NCBI RefSeq assembly: GCF_900112155.1
Contig: NZ_FOKQ01000001.1
Coordinates: forward strand, 62,001 to 126,000
Source of the DNA: Hominimerdicola alba
GTDB taxonomy: Bacteria; Bacillota; Clostridia; Oscillospirales; Ruminococcaceae
Reading direction: 5' to 3'
Length of the DNA: 64,000 bases
Position 1 is the first letter of the stretch; every line of letters starts with the position of its first letter. The notes below the pieces were generated by a model. The model was given only the letters and a program-made list of their open reading frames with translations. It was not told the origin of the DNA and did no database searches. Made by a program: the position numbers and the translations under genes. Positions 1 to 8,625 of this stretch are shown piece by piece.

Positions 1-1696
1 AAAGATCCCGCCCGAGCCGGGTAAGATCAGCCGTTTTAAGAAGGGAAATGTCATCTATGTCAGGTATACTGTCGGCAGAAAATACAATCCCGAAAAGCAG
101 TATAACGTGCCCGATCATAAAACCATTGGCAAGCTCGTAAGCCCCGATTCGTCGCTCATGATCCCCAACGAGAACTATCTGAAGTATTTCGGTGATGACG
201 AAATTCCGGAAATTACAGAGGACAGTTCAAGGAGCAGCTGCGTCAAGGTCGGCGCATTTGCGATCATTCGCAAGATCGCAGAGGAATACGATCTGCTGAA
301 ATTGTTGCTGAATAATTTTGACCCGAAGGAGTGTGGATTGATCCTCGACCTTGCGGCGTATTCTATCGTTAGTGAAAACAATGCCGGTCAGTATTATCCC
401 GACTATACCTACAATCACCCGTCCTTTACCGTTGATATGCGTCAGTACAGCGACAGCAGCGTTTCTAACTTTCTGTCGGATATGACCGATGACCGGAGGA
501 TAGGCTTTCTGAACGATTGGAATGCCTCCAGAGATCACAGGGAGAGAATATATATTTCATATGATTCCACCAACAAAAATTGTCAGGCAGGCGATATTGA
601 GATGGTGGAATACGGTCATGCGAAAGATGAAAAGGGTCTTCCGGTGTTCAATTATGCGGTCGGATATGATGTGAGCAACGAAGTTCCGCTGTTTTATGAG
701 AAATATCCGGGCAGTATCAATGACGTTTCACAGCTTCAGATCATGCTGGAGAAGGTAAAGGGGTACGGCTACCGACATATCGGATTTATTCTTGACAGAG
801 GATATTTCAGCAAAGGTAATATCGAATATATGGACGAAAACGGCTATGATTTTGTCATTATGGTAAAGGGCATGGCGAAATTTGTCAGGAGCCTTGTCGA
901 GGAAGTCCACGGCTCATTCGAGAATAAACGTGATCACAGTATTCGGAAACATAAGCTTTACGGTACAACTGTCAGGAAAATGCTTTACAGCTCGGATAAA
1001 CAGGAACGATATTTTCATGTGTATTATTCGGATATGAAAGCGTCGGCAGAGCGTGAAAATCTTGAAGAAAGAATCGAAAAAATGAAACACGCTCTCGACA
1101 GCATGAAGGGAAAACAGGTGCAGTTCAGCCGTGAATATACGCACTATTTCAACCTCGAAATATACGATAAAGACGGAACATTTCTTGGATACCGCGAGAA
1201 CAAGGAAGCAATAGAAAAAGAGCTTGAAATGAGCGGATATTTCGTGATAGTGTCATCAAGAAATATGACTGCCAAAGAAGCGATTGATCTGTACAAGAGC
1301 CGGGATACATCGGAGAAATTGTTCCGCGGTGATAAGAGCTATCTCGGAAACAAAAGCCTGCGAAACCACGGAAATGAGTCGGTGTCGTCGAAGATATTTG
1401 TCGAGTTTATCGCTTTGATAATCCGGTGCAGGATATACACACTGCTGCAAAAAGAGAAGGAAAGAATCGATAAAACACCGAATTTTATGACGGTGCCGGC
1501 AGCCATAAAGGAGCTGGAAAAGATCGAGATGATAAAAGGTCTCGACGGGAAATACCGCCTTGATCACGCAGTCACCAAGAATCAGAATATGATACTTTCA
1601 GCATTCAAAATGGATTCAAATTACATCAGAAAATATGCAAATGAGCTGTCCGAAATGCTATACAAAAGCGCATCTGCAAAAGGGGAGGAGCAGTAA
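1..1696 (+). CDS. IS1634/IS4-type DDE transposase (5' end outside window)
   Basis: Cut-and-paste transposase of the IS4/IS1634 superfamily, acting on the ends of its own insertion sequence. The reading frame is open from base 2, so the N-terminus lies outside the window; the first usual start inside is a GTG at 107, but conserved-looking coding sequence precedes it. The clearest evidence is the IS4-family YREK signature near the C-terminus (Y-x2-R-x3-E-x6-K, in YKSRDTSEKLFRGDK at about nt 1290-1335), which contains the catalytic Glu. A candidate catalytic Asp lies in ISYDSTNK near nt 545-575 and a second in FILDRGYF near nt 785-805. The body is intact, so the enzyme could be active. A small gene with its own ribosome binding site follows two bases later. 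No terminal inverted repeat could be identified because the left end is missing. Confidence 0.88.
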   Translation, partial: KIPPEPGKISRFKKGNVIYVRYTVGRKYNPEKQYNVPDHKTIGKLVSPDSSLMIPNENYLKYFGDDEIPEITEDSSRSSCVKVGAFAIIRKIAEEYDLLKLLLNNFDPKECGLILDLAAYSIVSENNAGQYYPDYTYNHPSFTVDMRQYSDSSVSNFLSDMTDDRRIGFLNDWNASRDHRERIYISYDSTNKNCQAGDIEMVEYGHAKDEKGLPVFNYAVGYDVSNEVPLFYEKYPGSINDVSQLQIMLEKVKGYGYRHIGFILDRGYFSKGNIEYMDENGYDFVIMVKGMAKFVRSLVEEVHGSFENKRDHSIRKHKLYGTTVRKMLYSSDKQERYFHVYYSDMKASAERENLEERIEKMKHALDSMKGKQVQFSREYTHYFNLEIYDKDGTFLGYRENKEAIEKELEMSGYFVIVSSRNMTAKEAIDLYKSRDTSEKLFRGDKSYLGNKSLRNHGNESVSSKIFVEFIALIIRCRIYTLLQKEKERIDKTPNFMTVPAAIKELEKIEMIKGLDGKYRLDHAVTKNQNMILSAFKMDSNYIRKYANELSEMLYKSASAKGEEQ

Positions 1697-1697
1697 A

Positions 1698-1922
1698 ATG
1701 GCAAGACCCAAAAAGCCTGTTTCGATAGAGGATGAGATCGCAAAGCAGGAAGAAACGGTTGCGAAGCTACGGGAAAAGTATGATGTAAATGTCCGGAAGC
1801 TAAAAGATCTGTACGCCAAGAGAGATGAAGAAAAGAAGAAAGCACTGCTTGACGCAGTCGGAAAGAGCAAGCGGAGCTATGAGGAAATCATGATGTTTTT
1901 GACCTCGGGTGAGGATGAATAA
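1698..1922 (+). CDS. Small charged coiled-coil protein downstream of the transposase
   Basis: A 74-residue, highly charged protein beginning MARPKKPVSIED. The middle is a predicted helix or coiled coil rich in Lys and Glu, with heptad-like spacing of hydrophobic residues. The ATG at 1698 was chosen because a strong ribosome binding site (GGGGAGGAG) ends a few bases upstream, inside the tail of the transposase gene. An in-frame ATG farther upstream would extend it, but that segment lies entirely inside transposase codons. The tight coupling suggests co-expression with the insertion sequence, either as an accessory gene of the IS or as a regulator. I do not recognise a characterised family; resemblance to short DUF4315-like proteins of mobile elements is only an impression. 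Confidence 0.6.
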   Translation: MARPKKPVSIEDEIAKQEETVAKLREKYDVNVRKLKDLYAKRDEEKKKALLDAVGKSKRSYEEIMMFLTSGEDE

Positions 1923-1951
1923 GTGGTTTGAGTGAGAATATTTCTGGAAGT

Positions 1952-2494
1952 TAACAATTAACCTTGATTTTGATTTATTTGGTTTTCGGAGATTTTATAC
2001 CATACAATGGACCTTATTTGATTTGTTTCGCGGCATTGATATATTATTATCTAGGAGCAATAATTGGAAATAATCAATCGTATATAACAGAAATTTGCGG
2101 AAAATATATTCAAAAAAGAAGAACAATCTTGGTTCTGATTAGTATTTTTATTGTATTAGCATCATTTATCACTATAGATGTTATGAAAATACAATACCTG
2201 AGTAATCTTGATATTTTTAGAAATTTCTCATTATTGTATTTGCTGTGGGAACTTGTTAATACATTTCAGATTACCTTTAGTGGCTGGATTACAAAAATCA
2301 CATTTCTTATTTACGCAATACATCCTTTAGTTTTAGAATGTATTGAGAAGATAATATATAAAGTTTTTCCTAAATCGACAATAGGACCAGTAATTGATCA
2401 TTGTTTGGCTCCTACTATAACATTATTATTGATTTTTGTTATAACAAAAATATGGTCACAATTCTTTTCAAAAATATGCTCTGGTGGAAGGTAA
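1952..2494 (+). pseudogene. C-terminal remnant of an acyltransferase-3 family membrane protein
   Basis: An open frame of about 176 codons encoding several hydrophobic helices and a terminal segment reading WITKITFLIYAIHPLVLE. This matches the last transmembrane helices of acyltransferase family 3 proteins (OatA/WecH type, which O-acetylate surface polysaccharides), where an F-x-Y-x-x-H-P motif is typical. The frame begins right after a TAA at 1952-1954, has only a TTG as possible start and no ribosome binding site, and lacks the N-terminal half of the family, including its catalytic His region. It sits directly downstream of the transposase unit, so an insertion-associated truncation is the simplest explanation. 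Its AT-rich codon use differs from glmS. Confidence 0.55.
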
Positions 2495-2552
2495 ACAGTA
2501 AACCCTAAATGATGAATATGGTTTTGAAAAACGATAGTTTGGAGGACAAAAT

Positions 2553-4391
2553 ATGTGCGGCATAGTAGGCTTCACCGGAAATAAGCAAGCAGCGCCCATA
2601 CTTCTTGCCGGGCTTGCAAAGCTCGAATACAGAGGCTACGACTCGGCGGGTATCGCTGTTCGTGACGGTGCTAATGAAACTGAGATCATAAAGGAAAAGG
2701 GCAAGCTGCGTGTGCTTGCGGAAATGACCGACAACGGTCACGCTGTTAAAGGTTGCTGTGGCATCGGGCATACTCGCTGGGCGACTCATGGCGAGCCGTC
2801 TGCGCTGAATGCTCACCCTCATGCTTCCGATGATGAGAATGTCATCGCCGTGCATAACGGTATCATCGAGAACTATCAGGAGCTGCGTGAAAAGCTCTCG
2901 AAAAAGGGTTATACTTTTAATTCGCAGACCGATACTGAGGTCGCGGTCAAGCTCATCGACTACTATTACAAGAAGTACGACGAGGGTCCTGTGGATTCTA
3001 TCGTTCGTGCTATGCTGCGTATCCGCGGTTCCTATGCACTGTGCGTGATGTTCAAGGAATATCCCGACGAGATATACACCGCTCGTAAGGACAGCCCGAT
3101 GATAATCGGTGTTGCTGACGGTGAGACCTATGTTGCGTCTGACGTTCCTGCTATCCTCAAATACACTCGTAATGTTTACTATATTGGAAATAACGAGATT
3201 GCAAAACTCGAAAAAGGCAAAGCGACTTTCTACAATATCGACCAGGAAGAGATCACCAAGCCGCTGACTGAGATCAAGTGGGATGCCGAGTCTGCTGAAA
3301 AGGGAGGCTACGAGCATTTTATGCTGAAAGAGATCCACGAGCAGCCGAAGGTAATTCGTGACACCATCAATTCCGTTGTAAAGGACGGCGTTATCAGTTT
3401 TGAGAGCGTTGGTCTGACCAACGAGGAAATGCGCAGCATCGAGCAGATCTACATTGTTGCCTGTGGTTCGGCGTATCATGTCGGCATGGCGGCGCAGTAT
3501 GTTATTGAGGAGCTGACAAGCCTTTCTGTTCGTGTCGAGCTTGCAAGTGAGTTCAGATACAGGAAGATGAAGCTGAAACAGAACAGCCTTGTTATTATCA
3601 TCAGCCAGTCGGGTGAGACTGCCGACAGCCTTGCGGCTCTGCGCTCTGCTAAGGATCAGGGCATCAAGACGCTGGGTATCGTGAACGTGGTTGGTTCGTC
3701 TATCGCGCGTGAGGCTGACAACGTGTTCTACACTCTTGCGGGTCCCGAGATTTCGGTTGCGACCACTAAGGCTTACAGCACTCAGCTTATCGCGGGTTAT
3801 CTACTTGCTCTCCAGTTCGCTAAGGCGAGAGAAGAGATCTCCGACGAGAAATATTCCGAACTTATCAATGAAATAAACACAATCCCCGATAAGATCAGCA
3901 AAATCCTTGAAGACAAGGAACGCATTCAGTGGTTTTCGACCAAGCTGGTCGGCATCAAGGATGCTTTCTTCATCGGCAGGGGTATCGACTACGCTATCAG
4001 CCTTGAGGGCAGCCTGAAAATGAAGGAGATCAGCTATATCCACTCCGAGGCATACGCTGCGGGTGAGCTGAAACATGGCCCTATCAGTCTTATCGAGGAC
4101 GGCACTGTTGTCATCAGCGTTGTGACCCAGCCCGAGCTGTATGAAAAGACCGTCAGCAATATGGTCGAGGTCAAGAGCCGTGGTGCTCATGTTATGGGGC
4201 TGACGACCTATGGAAATTATGCTATGGAGGACACCGCCGATTTCACGGTGTATATCCCGAAGATGGATCCGCTGTTTGCAGGAAGTCTGTCAGTTATCCC
4301 GTTGCAGCTGATGGGTTACTACGTTTCCGTCGGCAAGGGCTTTGATGTGGACAAGCCGAGAAATCTCGCCAAGAGCGTTACAGTTGAATAA
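2553..4391 (+). CDS. glmS: Glutamine-fructose-6-phosphate aminotransferase (isomerizing)
   Basis: Cytoplasmic enzyme that makes glucosamine-6-phosphate from fructose-6-phosphate and glutamine, the entry step to UDP-GlcNAc and peptidoglycan. The protein is 612 residues, the normal length. It begins MCGIVGF, and after removal of Met the exposed Cys1 is the nucleophile of the class-II glutaminase domain (about 1-220), with GHTRWATHG and HNGIIENY characteristic. Two SIS sugar-isomerase domains follow (about 285-420 and 460-600), with SQSGETADS and a C-terminal DKPRNLAKSVTVE tail typical of GlmS. A GGAGG ribosome binding site precedes the ATG. The next gene starts 10 bases downstream and probably shares the transcript. 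Only 58 bases separate glmS from the acyltransferase remnant, which is too short for the glmS ribozyme of many Firmicutes. Confidence 0.98.
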   Translation: MCGIVGFTGNKQAAPILLAGLAKLEYRGYDSAGIAVRDGANETEIIKEKGKLRVLAEMTDNGHAVKGCCGIGHTRWATHGEPSALNAHPHASDDENVIAVHNGIIENYQELREKLSKKGYTFNSQTDTEVAVKLIDYYYKKYDEGPVDSIVRAMLRIRGSYALCVMFKEYPDEIYTARKDSPMIIGVADGETYVASDVPAILKYTRNVYYIGNNEIAKLEKGKATFYNIDQEEITKPLTEIKWDAESAEKGGYEHFMLKEIHEQPKVIRDTINSVVKDGVISFESVGLTNEEMRSIEQIYIVACGSAYHVGMAAQYVIEELTSLSVRVELASEFRYRKMKLKQNSLVIIISQSGETADSLAALRSAKDQGIKTLGIVNVVGSSIAREADNVFYTLAGPEISVATTKAYSTQLIAGYLLALQFAKAREEISDEKYSELINEINTIPDKISKILEDKERIQWFSTKLVGIKDAFFIGRGIDYAISLEGSLKMKEISYIHSEAYAAGELKHGPISLIEDGTVVISVVTQPELYEKTVSNMVEVKSRGAHVMGLTTYGNYAMEDTADFTVYIPKMDPLFAGSLSVIPLQLMGYYVSVGKGFDVDKPRNLAKSVTVE

Positions 4392-4401
4392 GGAGAGAGC
4401 C

Positions 4402-5070
4402 ATGTACACAATTTCTGACCTTTACGACCTCGATCATACACTTGCAAAAGACTATCTGAGCAAATTCACATATCCCTGGGAAGCACTCAGTGGAATAAAG
4501 GATTTTATCCTTGAACTCGGCAAGACCCTCGACCCGAACGAGTACGAGCAGCGTGAAGAAAACGTATGGGTTCATAAGACAGCTAAGGTTTTTCCGACCG
4601 CTTATCTCGGTGCGCCTTGCATTATCGGACCGAATACAGAGGTTCGTCATTGTGCATTTATTCGTGGTTCTGCACTTGTCGGTGCTGACTGTGTTGTGGG
4701 CAATAGCGTTGAGCTGAAGAACGTTATCCTGTTCGACCATGTTCAGACTCCACACTACAATTATGTTGGCGACAGCATTCTCGGCTATTTCAGCCATATG
4801 GGTGCTGGCTCTATCACATCGAATGTGAAGTCTGACAAGAAAAATGTTATCGTTCGTGACGGCAGCGAGAAGGTCGAGACCAGCATCAAGAAGTTTGGTG
4901 CTATGCTGGGCGATTACGTTGAGGTCGGCTGTAATGCGGTCTGCAATCCCGGAACCGTCATTGGCAGGAACAGCAACGTTTATCCGACTTCGTGCGTTAG
5001 GGGAGTCGTGCCTGCTGATTCGATCTGGAAGGATAACGGGGAGATCATTCATAAAGAGGACAGAGACTGA
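4402..5070 (+). CDS. GlmU-like left-handed beta-helix (hexapeptide) acyltransferase
   Basis: A 222-residue protein whose centre is a run of hexapeptide repeats with imperfect [LIV]-G-x-x-x-x periodicity (from about residue 60 to 200), the signature of left-handed beta-helix acyltransferases. The GHMGAGSITSN-like stretch and a late GAMLGDYVEVGCNAVCNPGT segment resemble the C-terminal acetyltransferase domain of GlmU, but the pyrophosphorylase domain is absent. The ATG at 4402 was chosen because of the AGGAGAG site just upstream. An in-frame upstream start would overlap the end of glmS. Its position immediately after glmS suggests a role in amino-sugar acetylation or nucleotide-sugar synthesis. 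The exact substrate is inference. Confidence 0.82.
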   Translation: MYTISDLYDLDHTLAKDYLSKFTYPWEALSGIKDFILELGKTLDPNEYEQREENVWVHKTAKVFPTAYLGAPCIIGPNTEVRHCAFIRGSALVGADCVVGNSVELKNVILFDHVQTPHYNYVGDSILGYFSHMGAGSITSNVKSDKKNVIVRDGSEKVETSIKKFGAMLGDYVEVGCNAVCNPGTVIGRNSNVYPTSCVRGVVPADSIWKDNGEIIHKEDRD

Positions 5071-5078
5071 CTAACAAT

Positions 5079-5107
5079 GAAAAAGCACCTTTCGGGGTGC
5101 TTTTTCC
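5079..5107 (+). terminator. Rho-independent terminator of the glmS operon
   Basis: Arms AAAAAGCACC (5080-5089) and GGTGCTTTTT (5096-5105) form a 10-bp perfect hairpin, and the T-run is part of the descending arm. It lies 9 bases after the stop codon of the hexapeptide gene. Confidence 0.9.
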
Positions 5108-5138
5108 AAAAATTGAAACATATAGAACAGGCAGGTAA

Positions 5139-6323
5139 ATGATGCTTAACACAACTCAAATCGCACTATTAGAGGCAATCAAAGCGTCGCTGTTTGGCAC
5201 TGAGCCTAACTACCCGAAAGATACCGATTGGACTGAGGTCGTAAAAGAAGCGAAAGCGCAAACTGTTTTAGGGATAATCAGTCCTGTTATTCCCATAAAA
5301 GATGAAAGTGTCGAAATAGGTAAGGCGACGTACATGAGGCTGTTGTTTGAGCAGGATAAACTTATAAAGTTGCTCGATGCAAACGATATTCCTTGTGTTA
5401 TACTCAAAGGCTGTGCTGCTGCACAGTATTACCCTAAGCCACATTTGCGAGCTATGGGTGATGTGGATTTCCTTGTACAACACAGCGTATTTGAGGAAGC
5501 AATTAATGTTCTAGAGAATAATGGTTACGTTTATAAGCATGGGAAGAACAAAAAAAGCATCGATCTATCAAGAGATATAGCTTACAAGAAAAATGGTATA
5601 GAGTTTGAGTTGCACCATCATTTTGGATCATTCGGTTTTGATATAGATGATATTCTTGATCAGGCAATAATGAATAGGGAATATCGTGAAATAGACGGCT
5701 ACAAGATACCAATGCTTCCGGACTTTGAGAATGGACTGGTTCTTTTAGGACATATGAATCATCATCTGATTACTCATAATCTGGGACTACGACAGATCCT
5801 TGATTGGGAAATGTACGTTCATAATGCTTTGGATGATACAATGTGGAATAAAAAGTTTCTTCCTCTGTTGAATAGTATCGGACTGAAAAGACTATCCATA
5901 AATACAACAGTAATGTGTATAAAATATTTGGGATTGAAATGTTCTCTTGATCTTGATACTGATCTTGATGAAGATGTTCCGGCAATGCTGTTGGAAATGG
6001 TATTTGATAACGGTAATTTTGGGAACAAGAAGAAAAAATCACATCAAAATGAAATCGATAGTCTTGTTTCATATGGTTTATATAATATAAAGAGAAATGG
6101 CTTCTTTCCATATTTCCAAGATATAGGACTAAGAAAGTGGCATCTATGTCAGAGATATAAAATCTTTAGACCTTTTGCTTGGATCTATGGTATTGGTAGC
6201 GCACTTATTAGAGGGATTCCTGCAATGATAAAACATGGTAGTGTTAAGAAACAGATTGATGCAAGTAAGGAAAAATACATTTTATTTGAAAAGCTAGGTA
6301 TAGAATCGAACGTCAAAAAATAG
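5139..6323 (+). CDS. Nucleotidyltransferase family protein (NTP_transf_5-like)
   Basis: A 394-residue cytoplasmic protein. The diagnostic block is IPCVILKGCAAAQYYP followed by RAMGDVDFLV (about residues 86-118). This K-G-x(n)-R-x-x-x-D-x-D pattern is typical of the uncharacterised nucleotidyltransferase family PF14907, where the D-x-D would bind metal. Downstream HHHF and GHMNHHLI stretches fit the family core. The C-terminus (about 330-394) is basic and amphipathic. The start is ATG ATG at 5139/5142, with only a weak AGGT upstream. The gene stands alone after a terminator. In other bacteria these proteins often sit in polysaccharide or lasso-peptide-type clusters, but nothing of that sort is adjacent here. 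It is much more AT-rich than glmS, which suggests acquisition. Confidence 0.75.
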   Translation: MMLNTTQIALLEAIKASLFGTEPNYPKDTDWTEVVKEAKAQTVLGIISPVIPIKDESVEIGKATYMRLLFEQDKLIKLLDANDIPCVILKGCAAAQYYPKPHLRAMGDVDFLVQHSVFEEAINVLENNGYVYKHGKNKKSIDLSRDIAYKKNGIEFELHHHFGSFGFDIDDILDQAIMNREYREIDGYKIPMLPDFENGLVLLGHMNHHLITHNLGLRQILDWEMYVHNALDDTMWNKKFLPLLNSIGLKRLSINTTVMCIKYLGLKCSLDLDTDLDEDVPAMLLEMVFDNGNFGNKKKKSHQNEIDSLVSYGLYNIKRNGFFPYFQDIGLRKWHLCQRYKIFRPFAWIYGIGSALIRGIPAMIKHGSVKKQIDASKEKYILFEKLGIESNVKK

Positions 6324-6486
6324 TTTTCATATAAAACTATCGAAAACATTTTCTCTAATGAGAATATTTTGCGAAAACATATCACCTACCCAGATTTTCG
6401 GATCGAGCACAACTCAAACGTTGTAGCGAGGAACTGGAGCTTTGGGAGATAGCTTAGAATACTTGAACTATACATAAACAATAATA
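6324..6486. other. Non-coding AT-rich gap
   Basis: No gene or promoter is evident in this first part of the 306-base gap. A frame in phase with the preceding gene stays open for about 42 codons after its TAG, but it shows no recognisable family and was not annotated. A terminator and a promoter occupy the rest of the gap and are listed separately. Confidence 0.5.
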
Positions 6487-6527
6487 TCAAATACCCGCAG
6501 AGCGTATGGTTCTTTGCGGATATTTTG
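6487..6527 (+). terminator. Probable terminator before the AAA/RloB-like operon
   Basis: An AAATACCCGCAGA ascending arm and TCTTTGCGGATATTTT descending arm form an imperfect hairpin (one bulge) followed by TTTTGTT. It lies well after the nucleotidyltransferase gene. Confidence 0.55.
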
Positions 6528-6577
6528 TTATCTAGCGTAATTTTCTTACGGTTTTGAAAATAATTCGCGTAAAGTTA

Positions 6578-6606
6578 TTGCATTTTATTCCGCTTTGTGG
6601 TATACT
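6578..6606 (+). promoter_or_regulatory. Sigma-70-type promoter for the AAA/RloB-like operon
   Basis: TTGCAT (6578-6583), a 17-base spacer and TATACT (6601-6606). A GAGAGGAG ribosome binding site follows, and the ATG at 6630 is about 17 bases beyond the likely transcription start. Confidence 0.75.
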
Positions 6607-6629
6607 ATATGTAGAGAGGAGCTGATACC

Positions 6630-7769
6630 ATGCTGAAATACTATGAGGTTGAGAATTTCAAGTCTTTTAAAGAACGAACAAGGATTTCCTTGGAAAAGAC
6701 TAATTATAAAGTGTTATCGGAAACTAATATCAGAGGCTCGATACTAAAAGGTGTACTTTTTGTAGGAGCAAATGCCTCCGGAAAATCCAATTCCGTATTG
6801 CCTGTTAAGCTGCTGCTTGACATTTTGTTTAAGGATAACTATATTTCAATTGGTGAGTTTAAGTGCCTTTTTTCTGCCAATCCCAAAGTATCGCTGAATT
6901 ACTGTTTTGAAATAGATGATTCCGAGATCAGATATGAGATAGAGATACAGAGCAATCAGAAAACTATTGTTGAAAGGCTGTATCTTGATAGTGAACTTAT
7001 TCTGGACAGAAACAGCAACTACGCAAAAGTTACGTTTACTGAAAAGAAGGAATACTCGGATATTCCCGATAATGCCTTTTTCCTGCGGGAATTGTATTTC
7101 AATACCAAATTCAGAGGAATGCCTGTTTTGCAGAAGTGGTTTGTATTTCTTTCTAATTCTGTATATTTTGACCTTTATGAAAAGAAGGGCTTTCTGTATA
7201 AGGATCAGGATCTTAGTCTGCTGTCGTATTTAGAAAAGCATGGAACTGATGAGATAAATGAATTCTTCAGAATGTATAGCTTTGATCAGCAGATAGAGTA
7301 CGATAGTGAAGCGCATGGGAAACTATTACAGATACAGACCGACAACAAGGAGAAAAAGGCTGTATTCTTTAAACGTAAAAATATTGATGAGCCTATCCCG
7401 TTTGATCTTGAATCCTTGGGCAATCGTAATCTGTTATTGCTTCTTCCTGTTTTCTTCAATTGTATTAAGAATAGCGGAATGCTTATACTTGATGAGTTCT
7501 CCAGCGGTTTCCATAATGAGCTTGAGGAACTTCTTGTAAAATACTTTATAAAGAATTCCGACAGATCACAGCTTTTATTTGTATCTCACTCTACAAATCT
7601 TCTTTCAAACAGAATACTGCGACCTGATCAGCTGTATTCGGTAGATTTTGACAATAACGGAAGCCATATAAACCGCTTTTCAAATGAGCAGCCGAGAGAG
7701 GCGCAGAATCTTGAAAAAATGTATCTGAGCGGCGTGTTCAAAGGGGTGCCGGTCTATGATGAAGATTAG
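6630..7769 (+). CDS. ABC/OLD-type AAA ATPase, defence-associated
   Basis: A 379-residue ATPase of the AAA_15/AAA_21 (OLD/RloA-like) group. It starts LKYYEVENFKSF, the usual N-terminal strand of these proteins. The Walker A is GANASGKS (residues 46-53), a short helical insertion follows, the Walker B is MLILDEFSSG (Asp288, Glu289) and a switch His lies in FVSHSTN. It overlaps the next gene by 14 bases. ATPases of this group paired with a TOPRIM-like or RloB-like partner are common anti-phage or abortive-infection modules (for example the PARIS and AbiL types), where the ATPase senses and the partner executes. That role is inferred here from the pairing. The protein is complete, with its own promoter. 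Confidence 0.85.
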   Translation: MLKYYEVENFKSFKERTRISLEKTNYKVLSETNIRGSILKGVLFVGANASGKSNSVLPVKLLLDILFKDNYISIGEFKCLFSANPKVSLNYCFEIDDSEIRYEIEIQSNQKTIVERLYLDSELILDRNSNYAKVTFTEKKEYSDIPDNAFFLRELYFNTKFRGMPVLQKWFVFLSNSVYFDLYEKKGFLYKDQDLSLLSYLEKHGTDEINEFFRMYSFDQQIEYDSEAHGKLLQIQTDNKEKKAVFFKRKNIDEPIPFDLESLGNRNLLLLLPVFFNCIKNSGMLILDEFSSGFHNELEELLVKYFIKNSDRSQLLFVSHSTNLLSNRILRPDQLYSVDFDNNGSHINRFSNEQPREAQNLEKMYLSGVFKGVPVYDED

Positions 7770-8550
7770 TATCAATAAGAACAAGTCTATTGGTAAGGTT
7801 TTGTATATTGTAGAGGGAGTCAAGACCGAACCGTTTTTGCTTGATCACATTTTCGGTAAACTCTTTGATTATCAGATTGAAATGTCACTAAGAGGGAAAG
7901 ACTACCGCAAATACAGATCAAAGGACAATCCGTTGTCAAGAGTGTTTGTTATAAATACCGAGCAGAGCAACATCAAGTACATCAATGAACCCAATGATTA
8001 CCTTGACAAACTTTTTACAGAACTGATAACGAAATACAGCTTTGATGTTGACAACGCAGCGATCTATTATCTTTTTGACAGGGACGATCACTCAAATACC
8101 GATCCTGTGTTAATAAAACAACTGCTTTCAAAGCTGAAAAACTCCCGCAATAATCCGGGATTTGACAGGCAAGGAATGCTTCTGCTCAGTTATCCGGCTA
8201 TTGAAAGCTTTACATTATCAAATTTCACTCATGATTCATTCAATAATGTGTTTGATACCGGAAAACACTTAAAGCAATATCTGAACGATAATAAGATTAA
8301 TCATCGTAAGATAGACGATGATACTCTGGAGCTGGCAGTGAAAGAGCTGATGTCTGCCCTGAAGCAAATCAATGGCTGCAAGTATGATCTTGATGATCTT
8401 TCCGAGTGCAATAATGAGGTTTTTGACTACGAAGAAGCCTACAAAAGTCAGAATGATGTATATAAAGCATTGAGTCTTTTAACTATTTCGCTGCTTGACC
8501 TTGGGCTTGTTGAAATAAGTGAAGGAGAGAATGAATATGGGACTGTTTAA
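7756..8550 (+). CDS. RloB-like (TOPRIM-like) partner of the AAA ATPase
   Basis: A 264-residue protein starting MMKISINKNKSIGKVLYIVEG. The E-G-x-K-T-E motif (Glu20, Glu25) followed by YLFDRDDHSN (Asp108, Asp110, Asp111) and SYPAIESF matches the RloB family layout, which has a TOPRIM-like arrangement of acidic residues and is suspected to be a nuclease. The ATG lies inside the end of the ATPase gene (14-base overlap), so the two are translationally coupled and likely form one complex. It could alternatively be called an AbiLii-type protein. The exact subfamily is uncertain, and no enzymatic activity can be shown from sequence. Confidence 0.72.
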   Translation: MMKISINKNKSIGKVLYIVEGVKTEPFLLDHIFGKLFDYQIEMSLRGKDYRKYRSKDNPLSRVFVINTEQSNIKYINEPNDYLDKLFTELITKYSFDVDNAAIYYLFDRDDHSNTDPVLIKQLLSKLKNSRNNPGFDRQGMLLLSYPAIESFTLSNFTHDSFNNVFDTGKHLKQYLNDNKINHRKIDDDTLELAVKELMSALKQINGCKYDLDDLSECNNEVFDYEEAYKSQNDVYKALSLLTISLLDLGLVEISEGENEYGTV

Positions 8551-8587
8551 GATTACATTGACTGACAATAAGGTGATAACAAGCTAG
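8531..8587 (+). CDS. Very short ORF overlapping the end of the RloB-like gene
   Basis: An 18-codon frame (starting MNMGLFKITLTDNK) with a good ribosome binding site (GAAGGAG at 8521-8527). It overlaps the RloB-like stop. It reads like the N-terminus of a longer third gene of the operon that has been deleted, with a different gene (the YaaC-like one) now following. It may be either a remnant or chance. Confidence 0.3.
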   Translation: MNMGLFKITLTDNKVITS

Positions 8588-8625
8588 AAGAGTTTAGGTT
8601 GAAATAAGAGAGAGGTTATGATAAC

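Noticed and set aside
2495-2552. glmS ribozyme upstream of glmS
   Set aside because: Only 58 bases available and no ribozyme core visible.
2505-3479. Long open frame antisense to glmS
   Set aside because: Shadow of glmS, without start signal or family.
6324-6453. Sixth in-frame stop case after the nucleotidyltransferase gene
   Set aside because: The frame is open for 42 codons after the TAG, but the peptide shows no family features and the region is AT-rich, so chance is likely.
6630-8550. PARIS (AriA/AriB) system
   Set aside because: The partner has RloB-like motifs rather than a recognisable DUF4435 protein, so only a general resemblance is claimed.
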